A stretch of 64,000 nucleotides of DNA, from contig NZ_JSYM01000003.1 of the NCBI RefSeq assembly GCF_000812945.1, forward strand, positions 1-64,000, given 5' to 3'. A model generated the notes under the pieces. The model made no database searches, was not told the DNA's origin, and saw nothing but the letters and a program-made list of their open reading frames with translations. The translations under genes and the position numbers were made by a program. Shown piece by piece: positions 35,899 through 44,872 of the stretch (positions are counted from its first letter, which is position 1; every line of letters begins with the position of its first letter). The stretch is from Flavobacterium sp. AED. GTDB taxonomy: Bacteria > Bacteroidota > Bacteroidia > Flavobacteriales > Flavobacteriaceae.

Positions 35899-37707
35899 CT
35901 AAAAATCAAATTTATAGTTAGCTCCTATGACCACTTGAAAACCTTGAACCGGATAATTCAACCATTTTTCATAGGCTTTATTGGTAATATTATTGGCTTT
36001 TAAAAAGGTTGTCAATCGGTCGCTGTATTTGAATCCAACATTTGCATTTAGATCAAAATAAGAAGGTAAGGTAATTGGACTCGCAATTAAACTAGAACTG
36101 GTATTCCACTGTTGATCTTTTCGTTCCCCTACGTAAAATACATTTGCACCAGCGAACCATTTTGGCGTAATATTAAAATTAATGTTTGAATTTATTTTTA
36201 CGGTTGGTAAATTCCAAGCTTCACTTTGAAAATCATTGGTATAACTATTAAAAGTCCCGTTGACTCCAAAAGATACAGTTGAAGAAAAATCAGCTTTTAA
36301 TTCTCCATAAAAACTCAATGTTCTCATATCGTCATAAACCACTTGAAAGGAGTTCCCAAAAGCGTAGTCCTGATTTGCAGCATTTTCATTATAATCATTA
36401 CTTTTAAACAATGCTTTATTTCTTTCATTAACATACGATCCTTTAATATTATAACTCACGTTGTTAGTCAATTTTCCTTTTAATCCTGCAAAAATATCAT
36501 ATTGTTTGTCCGTTGGTGCAATATTTAATGTTGGAGACAAAAACGGATTTTCATTAACAAAATCCATATAAGAGTTTTGTTCCAGATTTCCTTCGGCTCC
36601 AGCGTAGAAAATCATCAAATCGCCAACTACTTTGTAAGAAGCATTGAATTTTGGATAAACTAAAAACTTATTATTGCTGTTTTGATTGTCCAAACTATAA
36701 AACACAGCCGCTCCAATATTCAGCGTCCAATCCTCTTTTTGCATTACAAAACTTGGCGCAATACCAAAATTAGTAAAACCATATTTCACAGGTTGCGTGT
36801 TTGTATTAGAATAGTTTTTCTTGAAACTTCCGCCAACATAATCAACAATTAAATCTGTTTTTACAGCGCTTTCCATTACATCAAACTGCACGGTTGGTTT
36901 AACATAAAATCTATTTTCAGAAGATCCATAAACATCTGAAAAGTGATTGAATTTAACACTCATTTTATTTAAAATACTCTCGTTAAAATCTATTTTCCCA
37001 CCAAGCGAGATTGTATTATAGGTTTGTTGTGGATTGATTCCATTAATCAACATCCTCCTATCTTGAGGTGTCAAAGTAGTACCAAAATCGGCAGGCAATC
37101 CGTACCAATTATAAATTTGATTTTGATAACCCAAATCTAAATTCCATGATACGTCTTTTTGATTGGATCCGTACGTTAAATCAATCGCAGTATCATAAAA
37201 ACGATCATCTAATGAAACACTTTTTATACCGCCTTGTGACGAATGATGACGAAACATCCCGCTAACATAATCTGTGCTATTCAAATCGTGATTTACAAAT
37301 AATTCCCCAATAAAGGTTCCGTAATTCCCCACGCCAAAAGTGGCATAATTTTTAAATAAATGTTCCTGTTTTTCTTTCTCCACTCCTTCTGCCTTTCCTT
37401 TAGACGGAGTAAAAGTCGATGCCACCGGAAAAGAGAAAATGGTGTATTTAATCGTTTCTTTTTTGGCATTTCCTTCCTCTTCAAGTGCAGGCGTTTCTTT
37501 TACTTTGAAAGCATCCGAAATTGTTGGCGTATAAGGCTTCACAACATTTACCGTTTCAGTTCCTATTTGCTCTTTTTTTTGTGCAAACGAAAATTGAAAG
37601 AAAAAGAAGAACAAAATCCCTACCCCGACCCTCCCCGAAGGGAAGGGAGCCGAGAATATTGATACCGTATTTGTAAATAATCTTATATTTTTATTTTTAA
37701 ATGTCAT
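35899..37707 (-). CDS. Outer membrane beta-barrel protein (TonB-dependent receptor barrel without plug)
   Basis: The 602-residue product has many alternating aromatic strands and ends with VIGANYKFDF, typical of TonB-receptor-like barrels; FLKANNITNKAYEKWLNYPVQG matches the last strands of that family. The N-terminal plug is absent: after the signal peptide (FFFFFQFSFAQ) comes EQIGTETVNVVKPYTPTISDAF, which could be a TonB-box-like segment, then the barrel. An in-frame palindromic repeat piece sits between the N-terminal charged part and the hydrophobic core of the signal. It follows the PhzF-like gene by 53 bp and is on the same strand as the large TPR gene. Function unknown. Confidence 0.8.
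   Translation of the reverse strand: MTFKNKNIRLFTNTVSIFSAPFPSGRVGVGILFFFFFQFSFAQKKEQIGTETVNVVKPYTPTISDAFKVKETPALEEEGNAKKETIKYTIFSFPVASTFTPSKGKAEGVEKEKQEHLFKNYATFGVGNYGTFIGELFVNHDLNSTDYVSGMFRHHSSQGGIKSVSLDDRFYDTAIDLTYGSNQKDVSWNLDLGYQNQIYNWYGLPADFGTTLTPQDRRMLINGINPQQTYNTISLGGKIDFNESILNKMSVKFNHFSDVYGSSENRFYVKPTVQFDVMESAVKTDLIVDYVGGSFKKNYSNTNTQPVKYGFTNFGIAPSFVMQKEDWTLNIGAAVFYSLDNQNSNNKFLVYPKFNASYKVVGDLMIFYAGAEGNLEQNSYMDFVNENPFLSPTLNIAPTDKQYDIFAGLKGKLTNNVSYNIKGSYVNERNKALFKSNDYNENAANQDYAFGNSFQVVYDDMRTLSFYGELKADFSSTVSFGVNGTFNSYTNDFQSEAWNLPTVKINSNINFNITPKWFAGANVFYVGERKDQQWNTSSSLIASPITLPSYFDLNANVGFKYSDRLTTFLKANNITNKAYEKWLNYPVQGFQVVIGANYKFDF
37618..37653 (-). repeat. GC-rich palindromic repeat inserted in frame in a signal peptide
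   Basis: Thirty-six bases, exactly twelve codons (SAPFPSGRVGVG, residues 19-30), contrast sharply with the AT-rich surroundings. On the coding strand CCCTTCCC and GGGGAGGG form a strong stem with loop TTC. The type of sequence (GGGAGGGTCGGGG with its palindrome) is known to me as an intergenic repeat in Flavobacterium. Confidence 0.65.
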
Positions 37708-37760
37708 GTTTTATTTTTTTTAACTTCTATCCTTTTATCTTCTAACTCCTAACCTCATAA

Positions 37761-38624
37761 TTAAACTTCCCATTCACCTTTTGCAATAAATTGCGTCTTC
37801 CCACCAATCTTTATATCAAAATGATTTTCAGCTAATTTTCCGTCAAAATAAATTTGAGAGGATCTATTAATAAAATCTCCTTGATGATTGATAATCTGAA
37901 TTTCTTCAGCATGATATTTTAAAAGAAAAGCTTGCAAACAAGTACTGGCACTACCAGTAGCTGCATCTTCTTTAAGCTGATTGTCTTCTATACACAACAT
38001 TCTACTAATGAGCTTTGTTTCTTCTAAACAATAAAAATACAGGGCTCTATGATTTGTTTTACAGTGCCCATGCAACCATTCATTCATTTTAACCTTATCA
38101 AGAATTAAATGCTCCAATGCTTTTTTATTTTTGATAGGAACAATCACAAAAGCACTTCCTGTAGTAACTTCTTGAATGGGAAATGCATCATCAAAATCAG
38201 CACTGCTTAAATTGCTGAATGATAAAAAATCTTCTGCTAAAAAAGTATCTAAAAACTCTGGTTGAGCAGCCTGCAACCAAACCAAATCTCCCGATTGATG
38301 AACTGGAATTTTGCCAATTGGAACTGATAACGTAATCTTTTCAGGTTGATTTTCAAATATTCTATTCATCAAAACCCAAGAAGTTCCTATTATTGGGTGT
38401 CCAGCAAACTTCATTTCATGTTCCGGAGTAAAAATTCTGATTTCAGCAACGCTATTTTCAGGTTCAAACTTAGTTATAAAGGTACTTTCCGCAAAGTTGA
38501 CTTCACGAGCAATTTTTTGCATTTCTTCTGTACTTAAGACATCAGCCCCTAAGAAAACTGCCAGTTGATTGCCTGCATATTTTTTCTCGGCAAAAACATC
38601 AACGATGTAAAAAGGTATATTCAT
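37761..38624 (-). CDS. PhzF family isomerase/epimerase-like protein
   Basis: The 287-residue protein has the two-domain diaminopimelate-epimerase-like fold of the PhzF family: an N-terminal VDVFAEKKYAGNQLAV segment, the catalytic Glu46 in NFAESTFI, TPEHEMKFAGHPIIGT and the C-terminal DAATGSAST loop. PhzF itself isomerises a phenazine precursor. Most family members outside phenazine clusters have unknown substrates, and no phenazine genes are present here. It is placed between the barrel gene and the TPR gene, probably as part of the same minus-strand unit. Confidence 0.9.
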   Translation of the reverse strand: MNIPFYIVDVFAEKKYAGNQLAVFLGADVLSTEEMQKIAREVNFAESTFITKFEPENSVAEIRIFTPEHEMKFAGHPIIGTSWVLMNRIFENQPEKITLSVPIGKIPVHQSGDLVWLQAAQPEFLDTFLAEDFLSFSNLSSADFDDAFPIQEVTTGSAFVIVPIKNKKALEHLILDKVKMNEWLHGHCKTNHRALYFYCLEETKLISRMLCIEDNQLKEDAATGSASTCLQAFLLKYHAEEIQIINHQGDFINRSSQIYFDGKLAENHFDIKIGGKTQFIAKGEWEV

Positions 38625-38711
38625 TCCGTATATTTTTTGGCTTTCAATTATTTTAAAATTTCACGCCTATTTTTCTTGTTTTCTTACTCCAATCTCTTAC
38701 TCCTGAATTCC

Positions 38712-41700
38712 TTACTTGGTAATTGATGAATTTGTTTTAGATTCTTCTGATTTAATAGCGTCTAATTCTGTTTGTGCTTCTGAAACAACATCTGGAAAAT
38801 CAGTAAAATTTTGAATTACATTTTCTAAAATATAGGTAGCCTGATAACTGTCTTTCAATCCGTAGAAGTTTTTAGCCATCAAGATTAATCCTTTGGCTCC
38901 AAAATATTTATAACTAGAATAATTTTTGGCTAATTTTTGAACCGCAACATTTGATGCTTCAAACTTTTCATCTTTATTTTTAAAATAAGCATCATAATAC
39001 AACGCTTCGGCTGCCAATTCTCCTTTGGCAATCGTCATTAGTTTTGCGTAAGCAGTTCGTACTTTTGTTTCATCACCCGTTTGAATTGCAGCGCGGGCAA
39101 TTATGATTTGCGCATCACTTTTTACATTATCATCCGTTTTAGGATTCATTAAAACCTTCTCCGCATAAATAACCGAATTTGGATAATCCTTTTTTTCATA
39201 ATAACATTTCATCAAATTCGATTGCGCAAATGTTTTATTTTGAGAAATATCAGATTCTGTTTCTAAACGAGATAATACCGGTATTGCTCTATCATAGTCT
39301 TTGTTTTTAAGAAAAATTTGAGCCAATCTCGATAAAGATTGTTCCGTATATTCGCTTCTGGATTGTGCAATTACAAATTCATAATTAGGAATAGACTTGC
39401 TTTCTGACCCATCAGAAAAATAAGATTGCGCTAAATAATAATTAGCCTGCAAAGCATGAATCCCTCGTGGGAATTTAGAAACATAACCGCTAAATCCTGT
39501 AATCGCCTGTTTTGTGTTATTCTGTTGAAATTGCTTTTCAGCAGCTTCATAGGTATCATTATCAAGTTCTGCATCAGTAACTGCAACAAAATCCAAAGTA
39601 CGAACCCAGTTCGCATATTCATCCACCCTTCCGTTATCTACATAAATCAAACGAGCGGTTGCAACGGCCTCTAATGCCTCAGGAGTTTTAGGAAAATCAG
39701 CAGCTACTTTTTTAAATTTAACCAATGCTTGTTCGTCTTTATCTGAATTATAATAGACCAAACCTTGACGTAAAATTGCTCTGGAAGTAAAAGAACCTCT
39801 TTTAAATTCCGTATTTAGTCGGTCGTATGTTTTTACAGCAAGATCCGTTTTATTCTCGGCTACATACGTATTTCCGAGTTCAAAAAGTGCATCGTCTCTG
39901 TATTCTGATTTTGGATACAATTGTAGAAAAGCGTTCAGTTCTTCTATTTTCTTCTCATTTTTAGCAATAAACCCATAACAAATTGCTTTTTGAAAATACG
40001 CATAATCTGCATCTACACTTTTGGATTCTATGACTTTAACATAGGCATCCATAGCCGGACCATATTTTGAAGTTACAAAACGACAATCTGCTAAACGTAA
40101 ATAGGAATCATTCAAACGCACTTTATCGGCAGGTGCTTTTTCTATTTGGTTTTGGAAATAATTCCCTGCTTGATCGTACTCTTTCAATTTGAAATACGTG
40201 TAGGCAATATTGTAATTACTGTTCTTATATTCCGGTGTAGTTGCGGCTTGCGATGAAGCTACGAATTGTTTAAAACTCAACAAAGCACTTTTAAAATCAT
40301 CCAAAACATATTCTGTTTCTCCTTTCCAGAAAGTGGCTCTTGCAGTAAAAACAGCATCTCTTTGTTCGTTGATCGATCTCGAAAACATTTTCAACGCTTC
40401 TTCATAATTTCCATCGGTATACAATTCTAAACCTCTGTAAAAAAGTACTTTTTGGTAGGCTAATTTATTTTCAGGTGTTTTATTTCTTTCCAATAAAACT
40501 AAAGCTTCTTTGTAGTTTTTAGAAGAAATATAAGAATCAATCAACAATTTCTCAATCTCCGAACGGCTTGCGTTATCCGGATATTTTTTTAAGAAAGCTT
40601 GCAAAACTGCTGGTACACTCTGATAGGAATTTCCTAGTTCATAACTCAATTTTGCATAATTCAAACTCGCATCTTCTTGAATAGCGGCATCAAAATTCAT
40701 TTCAGAAGCATTTTTAAACGCATTCAAAGCTTGTTGTTTTTTATCGGTATTCAGGTAACTTTCTCCCAAATGATAATAGGCATTTTGAGCCACAAAATCT
40801 TTTCCGCCTATAATTTTATTAAACTGAGAAATGGCATTTTCGTAGTCTTTTTGTTTGTAATACGCATAGCCCAATTGGTAAAAATCCGTATTATTCCATC
40901 TTCCTTTTTTCCCTTTGTAGGCAACCAAATACGGGATTGCAGTATCGTATTTTTTTAAATTAAAATAGCTTTCGCCAATGATTTTATTCAATTCTGATTT
41001 TTCAGCAGGATTTGATTTAGCCATTGCTTTTTCTCCTAAATCAATTGCTTTTTGAAAATTTCCTAATTTAAAGTTCATATCAGCTTGATAATACGAAAGC
41101 TTTTCTTTGTATTTTTCTTCGCCCGAAACTTCGTCAAAATATTTTGTGGCTTGTTTGTAATCGTCTCCTTCATAAGCCATGAATCCCAAGTAATATTTAG
41201 CTTGAGAGCCATATTCAGCAGAATTGACCACTTTATTCAAATAGACAGTTGCTTCTTTTTTCTTTTTGGCATTAAAAAAACTATAGCCTTTCTGGAAGTT
41301 AAATTTATCTCGGTCGCTAGCACTCAATTGGCTTTCATCCACTTTATCAAACCATTGTAAGGCTTGCGGATAGCTTCCTTGATCAAAATGATAATGTGCC
41401 ACTTCTATATAGGCTTGGTTTTGTTTTACGCTTGTTGGATAATCCGAAACAAATCGTTCCATCAACTCATCAGCGTTCGCTTGATTGGTTCGAATGGCGC
41501 AATTAGCAGCATAATATGCACAGTCCGATTTCAGCTCTTCAGTAGTGGCAATTTCTTTTACTTTATTAAAAATAATTTGTGCTGATGCATATTGTCCATC
41601 TTTAAACAAAGCAACCGCTTTATTAAAATCTTTTGAATCGCTAGTATAAATAGTTGATTTTTGTGCAAAAACTGTGGTAGTTATAATAAAAAGAAGAAAG

Positions 41701-41726
41701 AATGAGGGCCAGGAAATTTTACGCAT
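38712..41726 (-). CDS. Large periplasmic tetratricopeptide-repeat protein
   Basis: The 1004-residue protein has a signal peptide ending TTTVFAQ and then TPR units across nearly its whole length, for example FNKAVALFKDGQYASAQIIF, NAISQFNKIIGG and YPKSEYRDDALFELGNTYVA. The repeats resemble those of YbgF/BamD-type scaffolds. No catalytic domain is seen. It is likely an envelope scaffold for protein complexes. The downstream PhzF-like and barrel genes lie on the same strand with short gaps (87 and 53 bp), so the barrel protein is a candidate partner; this is inference. A good -7 box precedes it. Confidence 0.88.
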   Translation of the reverse strand: MRKISWPSFFLLFIITTTVFAQKSTIYTSDSKDFNKAVALFKDGQYASAQIIFNKVKEIATTEELKSDCAYYAANCAIRTNQANADELMERFVSDYPTSVKQNQAYIEVAHYHFDQGSYPQALQWFDKVDESQLSASDRDKFNFQKGYSFFNAKKKKEATVYLNKVVNSAEYGSQAKYYLGFMAYEGDDYKQATKYFDEVSGEEKYKEKLSYYQADMNFKLGNFQKAIDLGEKAMAKSNPAEKSELNKIIGESYFNLKKYDTAIPYLVAYKGKKGRWNNTDFYQLGYAYYKQKDYENAISQFNKIIGGKDFVAQNAYYHLGESYLNTDKKQQALNAFKNASEMNFDAAIQEDASLNYAKLSYELGNSYQSVPAVLQAFLKKYPDNASRSEIEKLLIDSYISSKNYKEALVLLERNKTPENKLAYQKVLFYRGLELYTDGNYEEALKMFSRSINEQRDAVFTARATFWKGETEYVLDDFKSALLSFKQFVASSQAATTPEYKNSNYNIAYTYFKLKEYDQAGNYFQNQIEKAPADKVRLNDSYLRLADCRFVTSKYGPAMDAYVKVIESKSVDADYAYFQKAICYGFIAKNEKKIEELNAFLQLYPKSEYRDDALFELGNTYVAENKTDLAVKTYDRLNTEFKRGSFTSRAILRQGLVYYNSDKDEQALVKFKKVAADFPKTPEALEAVATARLIYVDNGRVDEYANWVRTLDFVAVTDAELDNDTYEAAEKQFQQNNTKQAITGFSGYVSKFPRGIHALQANYYLAQSYFSDGSESKSIPNYEFVIAQSRSEYTEQSLSRLAQIFLKNKDYDRAIPVLSRLETESDISQNKTFAQSNLMKCYYEKKDYPNSVIYAEKVLMNPKTDDNVKSDAQIIIARAAIQTGDETKVRTAYAKLMTIAKGELAAEALYYDAYFKNKDEKFEASNVAVQKLAKNYSSYKYFGAKGLILMAKNFYGLKDSYQATYILENVIQNFTDFPDVVSEAQTELDAIKSEESKTNSSITK

Positions 41727-41747
41727 TGTGATTTTATTTTAATAATT

Positions 41748-41779
41748 CAAATGTATCATATTCTGAACTCTATAACGAA
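41748..41779 (-). promoter_or_regulatory. Promoter of the TPR gene
   Basis: On the minus strand TACATTTG (41755-41748) matches the -7 consensus and TTCG (41779-41776), 20 bp further up, is one base off TTTG. The TPR start codon lies 21 bp downstream of the -7 box. Confidence 0.55.
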
Positions 41780-41922
41780 TCGCTATTCGCTTTTATTATG
41801 AACATTTTTTTTAACACCGTAAAATTTAACTTTCATTGCTACAATATTCATCCCTTCAAACTTCTAGATTTACTTACATAAATTATAATTCTCAGAATTC
41901 TATTTAATTGAATAGAATTTAT

Positions 41923-41953
41923 TTTGAATAGAAGCGTTATCTTATTACTTTTA
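41923..41953 (+). promoter_or_regulatory. Promoter of the ftsE operon
   Basis: TTTG (41923-41926) and TACTTTTA (41946-41953) are 19 bp apart; the -7 box differs only at the last base. The ATG at 41975 lies 21 bp downstream, which excludes the longer frame that starts within the -33 box. Confidence 0.55.
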
Positions 41954-41974
41954 CCCAATAAACAAACGCTAATT

Positions 41975-42661
41975 ATGTCCCAATCCGTACTGTCTTTAAA
42001 AAATGTAAACATTTATCAAGAAGGTAAATCTATTTTATCCCACGTAAACTTAGATGTAAAACATGGTGAATTTCTTTACATCATTGGAAAAACAGGTTCC
42101 GGAAAAAGTAGTTTAATGAAAACTTTATATGGTGATTTACCTTTGACAGAAGGAGAAGGAAATATCGTAGATTTTGATTTGGTGGCTTTGAAAGAAGATG
42201 ACATTCCATTTTTAAGAAGAAAGATTGGAATCGTTTTTCAAGATTTCAAATTACTGCCGGACAGAACTGTAAAAGACAATATGTTATTTGTTCTCAAAGC
42301 TACAGGCTGGATTGACAATGACGAAATGCAACGAAAAATTGACGAGGTTTTAGATAAAGTAGGCATGAAAGAATTTGGCAATAAAATGCCACACCAACTT
42401 TCTGGCGGTGAACAACAACGTGTGGCAATCGCACGAGCTTTGCTTAACGACCCTGAACTTATCCTTGCTGATGAACCAACAGGAAACCTTGATCCTCAAA
42501 CCAGCGCTGAAGTATTGGAAGTATTAAAAAACATCAATGCCAACGGAAAAACCATTATTATGGCGACTCACGATTATGCTTTGTTAATGAAATTCCCTTC
42601 GAAAACATTGAAATGTGAAGATGAAAGAATTTTTGAAGTAGTTCAGCAGCGAACTGCATAG
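41975..42661 (+). CDS. ftsE: Cell division ATP-binding protein FtsE
   Basis: This 228-residue ABC ATPase powers FtsX, which activates peptidoglycan hydrolases at the septum. Walker A is GKTGSGKSS, the signature motif [15 protein letters not shown], Walker [14 protein letters not shown] and the switch His is in MATHD. FtsE-type features include [15 protein letters not shown]. No ftsX is adjacent; instead the stop codon overlaps the GTG start of a glycosyltransferase gene by one base (TAGTG), so translation of the two may be coupled. Confidence 0.9.
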   Translation: MSQSVLSLKNVNIYQEGKSILSHVNLDVKHGEFLYIIGKTGSGKSSLMKTLYGDLPLTEGEGNIVDFDLVALKEDDIPFLRRKIGIVFQDFKLLPDRTVKDNMLFVLKATGWIDNDEMQRKIDEVLDKVGMKEFGNKMPHQLSGGEQQRVAIARALLNDPELILADEPTGNLDPQTSAEVLEVLKNINANGKTIIMATHDYALLMKFPSKTLKCEDERIFEVVQQRTA

Positions 42662-43551
42662 TGCTTTCTATTCTTGTTCCAATATACAATTATAATGCTT
42701 TTCCTTTAGTATTGGAATTGCATCGACAATGTCTGGAATGCAAAATTGATTTTGAGATAATATGTATTGATGATGCATCAACTCAGCATCAATCAAAAAA
42801 TAATCCAATACAATTTTTAACAAATTGTTTCTTTGTTGAATTATCACAAAATATTGGAAGAAGCAAAATCAGAAATTTACTCGCTTCTAAGTCAAAATAT
42901 AAATGGCTGCTTTATATAGATTGCGATACTTTTCCCAAAAATTCTGATTTTATTTCAAATTACATTAGCCGAATTAATTTATCTGCCAAAAAAATATTTT
43001 TTGGAGGAATCGTTTACACCAAAGACAAACCGGATAATGACCAATTATTACGGTGGATTTTTGGACAAAAGAGAGAAGCTATAGCAGTTTCTGATCGAAA
43101 AAAAAATCCATATAAAACCACTTTTGTTTCCAATCTTTTAATACAAAAAATAGTTTTTAACGTACTTTTATTTGACGAAAAAATCACCGAATATGGTTAT
43201 GAAGATTTCGCTTTTATTCAAACCCTAAAGTTAGAAAACATTGAGATTGAACATGTAGAAAATCCATTATATCATTTGAATTTAGAAACTTCATCACTCT
43301 TTTTATCCAAAACTAAAACGGCTCTTGAAACCCTTTTATCTATTTCAAAAACCAATTCAAAAATTGAAATTGACAGCAAAATAATTAAGACTCACAAAAT
43401 ATTGTGTGATTTTAAAATCAACCTATTGATCGCTAAGCTGTTTCAAAAATTACAATTAAAGCTCGAATATCATTTAACTTCAGAAAAACCGTCTCTATTA
43501 GTATTTGACTGCTATAAAATTGGTTATTTTTGTTATTTAAACAGCAAATAG
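42661..43551 (+). CDS. Family 2 glycosyltransferase
   Basis: Start is GTG, overlapping the ftsE stop by one base. The 296-residue product begins LSILVPIYNYN, has ICIDDAS (first nucleotide-sugar binding Asp), NIGRSKIRN and LLYIDCDTFP (DxD metal site), and later EYGYEDFAFIQTLK, the ED acceptor-side motif of the GT-A fold. It transfers a sugar from a nucleotide donor to an acceptor at the inner face of the membrane; the sugar cannot be predicted. It stands directly before a second GT2 gene with no gap. Confidence 0.88.
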   Translation: MLSILVPIYNYNAFPLVLELHRQCLECKIDFEIICIDDASTQHQSKNNPIQFLTNCFFVELSQNIGRSKIRNLLASKSKYKWLLYIDCDTFPKNSDFISNYISRINLSAKKIFFGGIVYTKDKPDNDQLLRWIFGQKREAIAVSDRKKNPYKTTFVSNLLIQKIVFNVLLFDEKITEYGYEDFAFIQTLKLENIEIEHVENPLYHLNLETSSLFLSKTKTALETLLSISKTNSKIEIDSKIIKTHKILCDFKINLLIAKLFQKLQLKLEYHLTSEKPSLLVFDCYKIGYFCYLNSK

Positions 43552-44478
43552 ATGCCTTTTTTTTCTGTAATAATCCCCCTTTTCAATAAAGAAAAATTCA
43601 TTGAACTTACTTTAAAAAGTGTTCTTAATCAAACATTTATTGACTTTGAAATACTAATCATCAATGATGGATCGACAGATAACAGTGCTCAAATCATAAA
43701 AAGATTTGACGATCCCAGAATTCGTTATTTTTATAAAGAAAATGCTGGGGTTTCATCAGCAAGAAACGATGGTATCGAAAAAGCACAGTCCAATTATATT
43801 AGTTTTATAGATGCGGATGATTATTGGTATCCAAATTTTTTAGAGGAAATGTTTAAAAACATTAAAAGCTATCCTGAACAAAAAGTATTTTCTGGAGCTA
43901 TTGAAATTGAAACATCAAAAAAAGTAATTCCTGCGAGCTATTCGATTGCGAAAACAAAAGATTGTGAAATTGTAAATTTCTTTACTGCCAGCTCCAAGGA
44001 AACCGTTATTTGGACTTCATGTGCCGTTTTTAATAAAAGCATTTTCGAAGAAATAGGAAATTTTGACATTGAAGTAAAAAGCGGTCAAGATACTGATATG
44101 TGGATTCGAATAGGGATAGATTATCCTGTTGTCTTTTCTTGGGAAATCTTGGCACGATACATTTACGATGAAAATAGTCTTTCAAAAAATAAAAACTATT
44201 TAAACAAAAAAATTAATTTTTCGAAATTTAAGGAGCCGGAAAAAACAAATCCAAGTTTGAAAAAATTCCTCGATTTGAATCGATTTTCATTAGCAATAAA
44301 ATCTAAATTGCTTTCTGATAAAGAAAATTTCAATTCTTATTACAAAGCTATTGATTTGAAAAATATAACGTTCAAAAAGCGATTGTTACTTTTAATGCCT
44401 TCGGTTGTTTTAAAACCATTAATCCATTTAAAATTAATTTTAACCAATAACGGACTGGGTTCGTCAGTGTTTAAATAA
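43552..44478 (+). CDS. Family 2 glycosyltransferase
   Basis: The ATG follows the stop of the previous gene without a spacer base. The 308-residue GT-A enzyme shows FSVIIPLFNKEKFIELTLKS, IINDGSTDNS, GVSSARNDG and the metal-binding FIDADDYWYPNFLEEM, the classical GT2 landmarks. The end of the gene overlaps the 3' end of the convergent fdtA-like gene by 15 bp. It probably adds one sugar of the surface polysaccharide encoded by the surrounding genes. Confidence 0.92.
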   Translation: MPFFSVIIPLFNKEKFIELTLKSVLNQTFIDFEILIINDGSTDNSAQIIKRFDDPRIRYFYKENAGVSSARNDGIEKAQSNYISFIDADDYWYPNFLEEMFKNIKSYPEQKVFSGAIEIETSKKVIPASYSIAKTKDCEIVNFFTASSKETVIWTSCAVFNKSIFEEIGNFDIEVKSGQDTDMWIRIGIDYPVVFSWEILARYIYDENSLSKNKNYLNKKINFSKFKEPEKTNPSLKKFLDLNRFSLAIKSKLLSDKENFNSYYKAIDLKNITFKKRLLLLMPSVVLKPLIHLKLILTNNGLGSSVFK

Positions 44479-44868
44479 TTTAAAAATTTGATAGTCTCTT
44501 ATATAATCTTCTTCATCAAACTCATCCGAAGCCAATACCAAGCAAACTGAACCTGAAGAAAAATTTTCTAATTCTCTCCAAATTCCCATAGGAATCAAAA
44601 GCCCGACATTAGGTTTATTGAGCGTTATTATTCTTTCAAAATTTCCATCTTTCAAAACCACATCAAAACTTCCACTTACGGCAATCAATAGTTCCTGTTG
44701 CTCTTTGTGCGCATGCCCTCCTCTTTTGCCACCACTTGGAACATCATATAAATAATAAACCCTTTTGGACACAAACGGTATTGTATCGCTTTCAATAACA
44801 GATAAATTACCTCTTGAATCACAAATTTTTGGAATTTCGATTAATTGAACATCAGTATTAGTTGTCAT
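44464..44868 (-). CDS. FdtA/QdtA-type sugar 3,4-ketoisomerase (WxcM-like cupin)
   Basis: The 134-residue cupin converts dTDP-4-keto-6-deoxyglucose to the 3-keto sugar. It has IPKICDSRGNLSVIE, the FVSKRVYYLYDVPSGGKRGGHAHK segment with the conserved active-site His, and IPMGIWRELENFSSGSVCLVLAS. Galacto (FdtA) and gluco (QdtA) specificities cannot be told apart by eye. The 3-keto product is the substrate of the aminotransferase encoded at 49989-51098. It lies 4 bp after a glycosyltransferase gene on the same strand, so the two are cotranscribed. Confidence 0.9.
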   Translation of the reverse strand: MTTNTDVQLIEIPKICDSRGNLSVIESDTIPFVSKRVYYLYDVPSGGKRGGHAHKEQQELLIAVSGSFDVVLKDGNFERIITLNKPNVGLLIPMGIWRELENFSSGSVCLVLASDEFDEEDYIRDYQIFKLFKH

Positions 44869-44872
44869 TGTT

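Noticed and set aside
37761..38624. Phenazine biosynthesis
   Set aside because: Only a PhzF-family protein is present; none of the other phenazine genes is nearby, and most PhzF-like proteins have other roles.
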